This document shows, in pieces, positions 5,870 through 11,464 of a stretch of DNA of 16,558 nucleotides; within the stretch, counting starts at the first letter, position 1, and each line of letters opens with the position of its first letter. The DNA is taken from contig CALXAS010000009.1 in NCBI GenBank assembly GCA_944386315.1, forward strand, positions 1 through 16,558, given 5' to 3'. A program made the position numbers and the translations under genes. Below the pieces are notes generated by a model, which was not told the DNA's origin, ran no database searches, and saw only the letters and a list, made by a program, of their open reading frames with translations. Source of the stretch: an uncultured Clostridia bacterium. GTDB lineage: Bacteria > Bacillota > Clostridia > TANB77 > CAG-508.

Positions 5870-6601
5870 ATGGCAAAAACAATTATAGTAACAGGAGGTT
5901 CCAGAGGAATAGGAGCAGGAATTGTAAAATTACTAGCAGAAGAAAATAATAATATTGTGCTAAATTATAATAAATCAGAAGAAAAAGCTAAAAAAATACA
6001 AAAAGAATGCACAGATTTAGGAAAAAATGTGGAAATCTTTAAGGCAGATGTGACAAAGCGAGAAGAAGTAAAGAAATTAGTAGAATTTACTATTCAAAAA
6101 TATAAAAAAATAGATGTTTTAATTAACAATGCAGGCATATCACAAAGTAAGCTATTTACAGAAGTGACTGATGAGGAGTGGAGATATGTAATAGACAACA
6201 ATCTTACCTCTGTATTTTATATGTCACAAGAAGTGGTTCCTCATATGATACAGCAGCAAAGTGGTTGTATTATTAATATTTCATCTATTTGGGGAATGGT
6301 AGGAAGTTCTTGCGAAAGTGTTTATAGTGTGAGCAAAGCTGGAGTAGATGGACTTACCAAAGCGTTGGCAAAGGAATTAGGACCATCCCATATTCGAGTA
6401 AACAGTATTGCACCGGGACTTATCGATACACAAATGAATCAAGATTTATCAGAGGAAGTGTTAGAGGAAATCAAAGAAGAAACACCATTAGGAAAAATAG
6501 GAACGCCAGAGGATATTGCTAAGTGCGTAAAATGGTTAATAGAGGATGAATTTACAACAGGGCAAATTATTTCTATTAATGGGGGATGGGTTATTATATA
6601 A
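5870..6601 (+). CDS. Short-chain dehydrogenase/reductase, YmfI type (candidate EF-P 5-aminopentanone reductase; FabG-like)
   Basis: A 243-residue classical SDR. The NAD(P) motif TGGSRGIG is at 8-15, NNAG at 86-89, and the active site is Asn111, Ser139, Tyr152, Lys156 (YSVSK). The start is the ATG at 5870, with AGGGGAG before it; an in-frame upstream extension to 5813 would run into the terminator. FabG is the nearest general family. However, the segment NISSIWGMVGSSCES, then KALAKELGPS, RVNSIAPGLIDTQMN, TPLGKIG and TGQIISINGGW follows the pattern I know from Bacillus YmfI. That enzyme reduces 5-aminopentanone on Lys of elongation factor P to the 5-aminopentanol form. There are no fatty-acid genes nearby, which also argues against housekeeping FabG. 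The SDR call is certain; the YmfI role is inferred. Confidence 0.85.
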   Translation: MAKTIIVTGGSRGIGAGIVKLLAEENNNIVLNYNKSEEKAKKIQKECTDLGKNVEIFKADVTKREEVKKLVEFTIQKYKKIDVLINNAGISQSKLFTEVTDEEWRYVIDNNLTSVFYMSQEVVPHMIQQQSGCIINISSIWGMVGSSCESVYSVSKAGVDGLTKALAKELGPSHIRVNSIAPGLIDTQMNQDLSEEVLEEIKEETPLGKIGTPEDIAKCVKWLIEDEFTTGQIISINGGWVII

Positions 6602-6628
6602 AATTAAAAATGTGCTAAAGGGAGAAAT

Positions 6629-6673
6629 TAAATAAGGACCAAATATTCTTATTTAGTTCTTTCTTATTTTTTT
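6629..6673 (+). terminator. Terminator after the SDR gene
   Basis: TAAATAAG (6629-6636) and CTTATTTA (6648-6655) form an 8-bp AT-rich stem with an 11-base loop, followed by a T-rich tract ending in seven T (6667-6673). From there to the next promoter (6674-6795) I see no gene, only a short stretch that looks coding but is broken by stops. Confidence 0.6.
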
Positions 6674-6795
6674 GTGTTTTAAGAATCATAAAAAGACTGA
6701 GAACACAATAATGTTTCTGAAGAGCAATTTAAGGAAGACATTCCAGAAATTAATAAATAGTTTAAAGAAAGATTTGAAATATTTTTAATCTTTAC

Positions 6796-6824
6796 TTGAC
6801 ATATACAAACAATTGTTTTAAAAT
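6796..6824 (+). promoter_or_regulatory. Promoter of the KilA-N gene, with a palindrome in the spacer
   Basis: Perfect -35 TTGACA (6796-6801), 17-base spacer, -10 TAAAAT (6819-6824). The spacer contains the perfect 12-base palindrome AAACAATTGTTT (6807-6818), directly abutting the -10. Its position between the hexamers is typical of a repressor operator; the regulator is unknown. Confidence 0.72.
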
Positions 6825-6859
6825 ACATATAAAGTTTACAGAGATTGGAAGTGATATTT

Positions 6860-7735
6860 ATGAAGAAAGAACTCATAAAAACACAAATGAAAGTAAAAGA
6901 TAATTTAGTAAATGTTATGAGAGTCGGAGAGATAGATTATATTTCATTAACAGATTTAGCACGATATAAAAATCCATTGACTCCCGGAGATGTTATTATA
7001 AAATGGATGAGTAATAAAAGTTCTTTTGATTTTTATTGTTTATGGGAAGAATTATCTAATCCTAATTTTAAACTAGCGGAATCCCGCGAGTTTAAAAATG
7101 ATGCTGCTACTCAATCGTTTACAATGAGTCCATCTAGGTGGATAAAAGAAACAAATGCAATAGGCTTTATTTCTAAAAGAGGTAAATATGATGGTGGAAC
7201 TTTTGCACATCCAGATATAGCTCTTGAATTTGCTTCTTGGATAGATTCAGCATTTAAATTATATTTAATAAAAGAATTTGAAAGATTAAAACAAAATGAG
7301 AGTTATCAAAACAAAATCGATTGGTCAGTTAGACGAGAGCTTGCAAAAACCAATTATAGAATACATACTGATAGTATAAAAGCAAATCTTGTTCCTACAC
7401 TAACTGAAAAGCAAAAACTATATGTATATGCTAACGAAGCAGATATTTTAAATGTTGCATTATTTGGTATGACTGCAAAAGAATGGAAAGACAAGAATCC
7501 TACTTTAGATGGTAATATGCGAGATTATGCAAATATTCTTCAGCTTGTAATTTTGGTAAATCTTGAAAATTTAAATGCTCAGATGATAAAAGATGGTTTA
7601 GGACAAAAGGATAGATTAGAAAAGTTAAATGCTATTGCTAAAGAGCAATATATTATTTTACATGATAGCAATAGTATTGAAAAAATTGAAATATTAGACA
7701 ATAAAAATAATTTGAAGAAACAGACTATTCGGTGA
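6860..7735 (+). CDS. KilA-N domain protein
   Basis: A 291-residue protein from the ATG at 6860, which has GGAAG eight bases upstream; a TTG 15 bases earlier overlaps that site and is less likely. The KilA-N domain spans about 15-145. It opens with YISLTDLARYKN, runs through IIKWMSNKSSFDFYCLWEEL, and closes with the diagnostic GGTFAHPDIALEFASWIDSA (112-131) and FKLYLIKEFERLK. KilA-N is a DNA-binding domain known from phages and large DNA viruses. The second half (about 155-275) has a helical region including ALFGMTAKEWKDKNP and NILQLVILVNLENLNAQMI. It is a tail seen on bacterial KilA-N proteins and has no known function. The gene is alone, with its own promoter and a hairpin behind it, beside a repressor gene and a sugar-binding gene. 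It may be a leftover from a phage or a domesticated regulator or defence gene. The family is certain; the role is open. Confidence 0.88.
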   Translation: MKKELIKTQMKVKDNLVNVMRVGEIDYISLTDLARYKNPLTPGDVIIKWMSNKSSFDFYCLWEELSNPNFKLAESREFKNDAATQSFTMSPSRWIKETNAIGFISKRGKYDGGTFAHPDIALEFASWIDSAFKLYLIKEFERLKQNESYQNKIDWSVRRELAKTNYRIHTDSIKANLVPTLTEKQKLYVYANEADILNVALFGMTAKEWKDKNPTLDGNMRDYANILQLVILVNLENLNAQMIKDGLGQKDRLEKLNAIAKEQYIILHDSNSIEKIEILDNKNNLKKQTIR

Positions 7736-7748
7736 CTAGAATAGAAAA

Positions 7749-7791
7749 TTCGGAGCATTTCAATAAAGATAATTTATTGAAATGTTCCGAA
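7749..7791. terminator. Long hairpin between convergent genes (bidirectional terminator)
   Basis: Two 19-base arms (7749-7767 and 7773-7791) pair along their full length, with a single G-T wobble, around the 5-base loop GATAA. The hairpin starts 13 bases after the KilA-N stop and ends 10 bases before the stop of the opposing gene. T-rich sequence lies on both sides, so it could stop transcription from either direction. The stem is unusually long for a terminator. Confidence 0.72.
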
Positions 7792-7801
7792 ATAAGCTCT
7801 T

Positions 7802-8284
7802 TTAATTTTCATTTATTTTTCTTTTATAATTTCCAGAAATAATTTTTGGAACGTAATGTAAAATTTTATAAATAGCAAGTTTTATCTTTTTACTCCAAAT
7901 ATAAGATTTTCTCAAACCTTTATGAAGAGACATACCATTTTCAGGAGTAGTAACTAAAGATAATTCTGTTTCAGGTTCTTCTACTTCTACTTTTTCAATA
8001 GGAAAATAGAAATTTTGACCAAAGCAGTTATCCCACTCGCCTTTTTCATTTTTAAAACACAAACCTAAAGAATCGAACTCTCCAATTTCAATTTCACATT
8101 GAAATCCAAGTTCTGTTTTTTCCATTTGAACATCTTGAGCATTTTCCCAGTTTTCACCAAACCCATAATGCAAAGAAACTTCTTCAGAACCTATTTGATA
8201 AAGGTAACCCACATAAGAAATTTTCAAAGTAGAATTTTGTGTGATTTTGTCTGTATTAAAAAATATATTTTTTACAAGTTCCAT
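7802..8284 (-). CDS. Stand-alone starch-binding domain protein (CBM53/CBM25-like) with a basic C-terminal tail
   Basis: A 160-residue protein. Residues about 15-100 are one carbohydrate-binding module. LKISYVGYLYQIGSEEVSLHYGFGENWEN is followed by MEKTELGFQCEIEIG and CFKNEKGEWDNCFGQNFYF. The aromatic-rich HYGFG...W and EWDN...G.NY/F motifs match starch-binding CBM25/53-type modules. There is no signal peptide and no catalytic domain, so the protein should stay in the cytoplasm, where glycogen or starch-like granules would be the likely ligand. The remaining 60 residues are a Glu/Pro linker and then a basic, aromatic tail (GLRKSYIWSKKIKLAIYKIL...). That tail could bind a membrane or nucleic acid. 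AAGGAG and a good promoter lie upstream. The CBM call is firm; the biological role is not known to me. Confidence 0.8.
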   Translation of the reverse strand: MELVKNIFFNTDKITQNSTLKISYVGYLYQIGSEEVSLHYGFGENWENAQDVQMEKTELGFQCEIEIGEFDSLGLCFKNEKGEWDNCFGQNFYFPIEKVEVEEPETELSLVTTPENGMSLHKGLRKSYIWSKKIKLAIYKILHYVPKIISGNYKRKINEN

Positions 8285-8323
8285 AGTTTATCTCTCTCCT
8301 TAAATTTTATCTTTTGCAACATC

Positions 8324-8352
8324 ATTATATTATTAAAATTTGTAATATTCAA
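8324..8352 (-). promoter_or_regulatory. Promoter of the starch-binding protein gene
   Basis: On the minus strand: -35 TTGAAT (8347-8352), 17-base spacer, -10 TATAAT (8324-8329). The transcription start is expected near 8317, about 33 bases before the ATG. It shows the gene is not simply cotranscribed with the repressor upstream. Confidence 0.75.
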
Positions 8353-8387
8353 GTGTTTTTTCATAAAAAATATCAAAAAATGGAAAA

Positions 8388-8969
8388 TTATGATTTTGGC
8401 ATAGGATAAATCTTTCCAACAATAGTAAAATCAGCATCTTCATCAAAATCAATTTCTGGATAATTTTTATTTTCTGCACGAAGCACTAATTTATCTTTTC
8501 GAATAATGAAATGACGAATAAAGAATTCACCATTATAAATAAATAGTCCAATGTCCTTTGTATCTAAAGGGGTATTAAATTCTAAAAATGCGTAGGAGCC
8601 TTTTGGAAGAATAGGTTCCATAGCATCATCTGGCACTTTTAAAGCAATAGAGGCTGTTGGAATACTAGTAGGACAATCTACTAAACCCTCAAAATTTTCA
8701 AATGCAGGAATTTTCGTGCAACAAATATGGTTACTCCATTTATATCTTTTATGGTCATCTGTAATTTCTTTATCATAGGTATACATTAAAGGTTGATAAG
8801 GTATTTCTAAAGCTTTGCAAATCTTTTTTAAAGCTTTATGACTAGGGGTTCTTTCATTCTTCTCAATATGAGATAAATGCCCTATATTAATTCCCGTATT
8901 TCTTGCAACATATACTTTGGTAATATTTTTGTCTTTTCTTACTTTGGTAATCATACTTCCTAACATCAT
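8388..8969 (-). CDS. XRE-family repressor with S24 (LexA-like) C-terminal domain lacking the catalytic dyad
   Basis: A 193-residue protein. Residues about 5-62 are an XRE helix-turn-helix (MITKVRKDKNITKVYVARNTGINIGHLSHIEKNERTPS). Residues about 105-190 are an S24/LexA-like fold (IALKVPDDAMEPILPKGSYAF ... GLFIYNGEFFIRHFIIRKDKLVLRAENKNYPEI ... IVGKIYPM). In self-cleaving members the motif is DSM, with a catalytic Lys in a VKR-type strand. Here they read DDAM (Ala116) and IRH (Arg152), so both catalytic residues are gone. The protein should still dimerise and bind DNA but not cleave itself on DNA damage. It starts at the ATG at 8969 behind AGAGGTAG. Its promoter carries direct repeats and it faces the vanW-like gene divergently, which suggests autoregulation. 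It may control the neighbours; the targets are unknown. Confidence 0.87.
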   Translation of the reverse strand: MMLGSMITKVRKDKNITKVYVARNTGINIGHLSHIEKNERTPSHKALKKICKALEIPYQPLMYTYDKEITDDHKRYKWSNHICCTKIPAFENFEGLVDCPTSIPTASIALKVPDDAMEPILPKGSYAFLEFNTPLDTKDIGLFIYNGEFFIRHFIIRKDKLVLRAENKNYPEIDFDEDADFTIVGKIYPMPKS

Positions 8970-9000
8970 AAAAATCTACCTCTTTTGACAATTTTCCATT

Positions 9001-9029
9001 ATTATATATAAAAAAAGAAAATTTGTCTA
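9001..9029 (-). promoter_or_regulatory. Promoter of the S24 repressor gene
   Basis: On the minus strand: -35 TAGACA (9024-9029), 17-base spacer, -10 TATAAT (9001-9006). The spacer and the region upstream of -35 consist of the two copies of an 18-bp direct repeat. Confidence 0.72.
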
Positions 9030-9045
9030 TAAAAAAAGAAAATTT
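9007..9045 (+). repeat. 18-bp direct repeat with 21-bp period over the repressor promoter
   Basis: TATAAAAAAAGAAAATTT occurs at 9007-9024 and again, identical, at 9028-9045, separated by GTC. The 21-base period is two helical turns, so both copies face the same side of the DNA. One copy lies between -35 and -10, the other just upstream. Candidate operator, or an AT-rich UP-element-like array. Confidence 0.75.
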
Positions 9046-9071
9046 TAGAAAAAAATGAAGAAAAAAATATA

Positions 9072-9100
9072 TTGTAAAACAGGGCATAATATGATAATAT
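9072..9100 (+). promoter_or_regulatory. Promoter of the VanW-family gene
   Basis: -35 TTGTAA (9072-9077), 17-base spacer, -10 TAATAT (9095-9100) with an extended TG. Expected start near 9107, about 28 bases before the ATG. Confidence 0.6.
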
Positions 9101-9134
9101 GAAAATATACATAGAGATAAAGAGAGGTTTTTAA

Positions 9135-10763
9135 ATGAAAAAAGAAAAAACAAAAGAAAATAGAAAATCTAAAAAAAGGATTGTTATTAGTATATTTTCT
9201 ATTATTACCTTTTTTTTATTTTTTTCTGTTATTTTTGCAGTATTGCAAATGGGAAACAATAAAATAATGATAGGAGTAAAAATAGAAAATATAGATGTTT
9301 CAAATTTGACAAAACAAGAAGCTATAGAGAAAATGCAGCAGTGGTATGAAGAAAAAATAAAACAAGAAGTAAAATTAAAATATCAAGAGATAGAAGAAAC
9401 CATACAAATAGAACAATTTGACCCAGTAGTAGAAATAGAACAAGCAGTAGATGAGGCCTACAAGGTAGGTAGGAGCGGGAATATTGTGCAAGATAATTAT
9501 ACCATCCTTTCTGCCATGTTAACTGGTAGAGAAATAGAGTTATCTTTTCAAATAGATGAAGAAAAATTAAACCAGAAAATAGAAGAAATTAGTGCAAAAT
9601 TACCTAATGCGGTAGTAGAGAGTAATTATTATATAGAAGAAGATCAACTTATAATCAAAAAAGGAACAAAAGGAATACAAATTAAAGAAGAGGAACTAAA
9701 AGAAAAAATAAAAGAAACTTATCAAAAAGACGGGCAAGAAGAAATTCAAATTCCAGTTCAAGAAGTAGAGCCAGAGGCAATAGACCTACAAAAAATTCAT
9801 GATGAAATTTATAAAGAACCTCAAGATGCTTATGTATCTCAAGATCCAGTACAAGTACATCCACATGTAAATGGAGTAGACTTTGCTATTTCTATGGAAG
9901 AAGCACAAAAATTATTAGAAGAAGAGAAAGAAGAATATGTGATTCCTTTAACCATTACTGTGCCAGAAAAAACAACAGAAAATCTAGGGGAAGAAGCTTT
10001 TCCAACAGTCTTAGGAGAGTTTACAACAAGATATGATGCAAGTAATAAAAATAGGAGCAATAATCTAGAGATTGCATCAAAGAAAATAGATGGAACAGTG
10101 GTGTTACCAGGAGAGACATTTTCTTATAATAAAATTGTAGGGGAAAGAACCATTGCAGAAGGATACAAAGAAGCAGCTGTTTATTCCGGAGGAAAAGTAG
10201 TAGAAGGTATTGGAGGAGGAATTTGTCAGTTATCTTCTACCTTATACAATGCAGTATTGTATGCTAATTTAGAAATTGTAAGCCGCTCTAATCACAGATT
10301 TTTAACTTCTTACGTAGATGCAGGAAGGGATGCTACGGTCTCTTGGGGAACTATTGATTTTCAATTTAAAAATACGAGAAGTTATCCAATCAAAGTAGTT
10401 TCCACTGTAAAAAACGGAGTAGTCAATATACAAATAAAGGGCATACAAGAAGAAAAAGAATATATAGTAACCATACAAAGTACCGTAACAGAAACGATTC
10501 CATATACGACCAATACCATAGAAGATAATACAATTCCTAAAGGAACAACCGTAATAGAACAAAACGGAGCAGATGGAGCAAAAAGTGTAACCTATAAAAT
10601 TGTTTCTTATAATGGAATTGAAGTAGAAAGAACACTACTTTCGAATGATACGTATAGTGCATTAGAAAAAATTATTCGCAAAGGCACAAAAGAAGAAGTG
10701 CAAACTAGTACACAAGCTAGCCAAGACACAGCAGAACAAACCAATACGATGGTAGAAGAGTAG
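9135..10763 (+). CDS. VanW-family wall-associated protein with peptidoglycan-binding-like and G5 domains
   Basis: A 542-residue protein. A basic cytoplasmic start (residues 1-15) is followed by one transmembrane helix at about 16-37, so the rest lies outside the cell. Residues about 46-290 hold two YoaR/PG_binding_4-like repeats (GVKIENIDVSNLTKQEAIEKM..., later GVDFAISMEEAQKLLEE). The VanW domain spans about 293-435 with TTRYDASNKNRSNN, LPGETFSYNKIVGERT and the signature GGGICQLSSTLYNA (360-373). A G5-like domain follows at about 440-512 (TIPYTTNTIEDNTIPKGTTVIEQNGADG). The tail is polar and rich in Thr and Gln. VanW proteins are common in Clostridia, linked to the cell envelope and germination factors; no enzymatic activity is proven. 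The ATG at 9135 has AGAGAGG upstream. The neighbouring repressor is divergent, and the hairpin downstream ends the unit. Confidence 0.92.
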   Translation: MKKEKTKENRKSKKRIVISIFSIITFFLFFSVIFAVLQMGNNKIMIGVKIENIDVSNLTKQEAIEKMQQWYEEKIKQEVKLKYQEIEETIQIEQFDPVVEIEQAVDEAYKVGRSGNIVQDNYTILSAMLTGREIELSFQIDEEKLNQKIEEISAKLPNAVVESNYYIEEDQLIIKKGTKGIQIKEEELKEKIKETYQKDGQEEIQIPVQEVEPEAIDLQKIHDEIYKEPQDAYVSQDPVQVHPHVNGVDFAISMEEAQKLLEEEKEEYVIPLTITVPEKTTENLGEEAFPTVLGEFTTRYDASNKNRSNNLEIASKKIDGTVVLPGETFSYNKIVGERTIAEGYKEAAVYSGGKVVEGIGGGICQLSSTLYNAVLYANLEIVSRSNHRFLTSYVDAGRDATVSWGTIDFQFKNTRSYPIKVVSTVKNGVVNIQIKGIQEEKEYIVTIQSTVTETIPYTTNTIEDNTIPKGTTVIEQNGADGAKSVTYKIVSYNGIEVERTLLSNDTYSALEKIIRKGTKEEVQTSTQASQDTAEQTNTMVEE

Positions 10764-10770
10764 AAAAATA

Positions 10771-10803
10771 GAGAAGGTAGCTCTTGACAAGAACTACCTT
10801 CTC
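10771..10803 (+). terminator. Hairpin after the VanW gene, overlapping the tRNA promoter
   Basis: GAGAAGGTAG (10771-10780) and CTACCTTCTC (10794-10803) form a perfect 10-bp stem, extended by TCTT/AAGA inside the loop. There is no clear T-run (it continues CGTATTATAAT). It looks like a terminator, but one that has been merged with the following tRNA promoter. Confidence 0.5.
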
Positions 10804-10813
10804 GTATTATAAT
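10784..10813 (+). promoter_or_regulatory. Promoter of tRNA-Lys(CTT)
   Basis: Perfect -35 TTGACA (10784-10789), 18-base spacer, perfect -10 TATAAT (10808-10813). The -35 lies in the loop of the preceding hairpin, and the spacer contains its 3' arm. Expected start near 10820, some 16 bases before the tRNA. Confidence 0.8.
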
Positions 10814-10835
10814 ACATAATAGTTTGTGAGGAAAT

Positions 10836-10911
10836 GGGTGATTAGCTCAGTTGGTAGAGCAGCTGACTCTTAATCAGAAGGTCCGGGGTTCGAACCCCCG
10901 ATTGCCCACCA
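10836..10911 (+). tRNA. tRNA-Lys(CTT)
   Basis: A 76-base cloverleaf. The acceptor GGGTGAT pairs with ATTGCCC. The anticodon stem GCTGA/TCAGA closes loop CTCTTAA with anticodon CTT (the outermost pair is not Watson-Crick). The T arm is CGGGG-TTCGAAC-CCCCG. Discriminator A and encoded CCA. It has its own promoter and no intron. It is the second Lys tRNA of the window. Confidence 0.96.
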
Positions 10912-10934
10912 AAAAACTGATTGGGAGAAAATTT

Positions 10935-11352
10935 ATGAATAATTTGCCTAGAAATGTACAAGAATCTATCCGTACATTTGTTGAAGGGTGTAATAGAATT
11001 TTAGGGAAAAGAATAAAAAAATTATATTATATGGTTCTTATGCTAGAGGTGATTACAATACGTCATCTGATATAGATATTTTAGTATTAACAGACTATGA
11101 ACCGAAACAATTTTATTCTGCTTTAAAGAAATTATCTGGAATGACGTATGAAATAGAATTAAACTACAATGTTATTTTAATACCTTTAATTAATAATATA
11201 AAAAATTACAATGAAGAGATAGATACAATTCCTTTTTATGCGAATATAAAAAAGGAAGGAGTTGTTATAATGCAGAAACATATATTAGAAACTGGTTAAA
11301 AGAAAATACAGAACTTTCTGACGAAGAAATTGAAAATAAAATAAATAATTAG
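10935..11352 (+). pseudogene. Minimal nucleotidyltransferase (MNT/NTP_transf_2) gene, frameshifted twice
   Basis: The reading starts at ATG 10935 behind GGGAG with MNNLPRNVQESIRTFVEGCN and GKRIKK. At a run of seven A (about 11016-11022) the frame must shift by one to continue as IILYGSYARGDYNTSSDIDILVLTD. This contains the nucleotidyltransferase signature GSYARG...SDID with its metal-binding Asps. The frame then goes on to FYANIKKEGVV. A second shift of the same sense near 11265-11270 links to YNAETYIRNWLKENTELSDEEI, ending at TAG 11350-11352. One missing base at each point would restore a protein of about 139 residues. MNT proteins are usually the antitoxin half of HEPN/MNT pairs or act as nucleotide-transferring toxins' partners; no HEPN gene is nearby. 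Two shifts suggest real decay, although a sequencing error in the A-run could explain the first. Confidence 0.8.
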
Positions 11353-11356
11353 ATAG

Positions 11357-11402
11357 AGAAAAAAAGAAAGAAATAGGAAATCAGATCTTTCTTTTTTTCT
11401 TT
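11357..11402 (+). terminator. Possible terminator after the nucleotidyltransferase pseudogene
   Basis: AGAAAAAAAGAAAGA (11357-11371) pairs perfectly with TCTTTCTTTTTTTCT (11386-11400), giving a 15-bp stem with a 14-base loop. The stem is almost all A-T and the T-rich 3' arm doubles as the U-tract, so efficiency is uncertain. Confidence 0.55.
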
Positions 11403-11414
11403 ATAAAAAATCTA

Positions 11415-11443
11415 TTGCAATACCATAAAAAAGACAGTATAAT
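11415..11443 (+). promoter_or_regulatory. Promoter of the corA gene
   Basis: -35 TTGCAA (11415-11420), 17-base spacer, perfect -10 TATAAT (11438-11443). The expected start is near 11450, so the leader to the ATG at 11465 is only about 15 bases and consists mostly of the ribosome binding site. Confidence 0.75.
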
Positions 11444-11464
11444 GAAAAAAGAGGGGTGATAAAT

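Noticed and set aside
8099..8404. A plus-strand ORF of 101 codons opposite the starch-binding gene
   Set aside because: It is antisense to a well-supported CBM gene and its promoter, and its Phe/Ile/Lys-rich translation reflects AT-rich antisense sequence.
9007..9045. A CRISPR array or microsatellite at the 18-bp repeats
   Set aside because: There are only two copies, the separator is 3 bases, and they coincide with promoter elements.
10851..11075. An ORF starting within tRNA-Lys(CTT) and running into the nucleotidyltransferase region
   Set aside because: The first part is tRNA sequence. The real protein start is the ATG at 10935 with its own ribosome binding site, followed by a frameshift.
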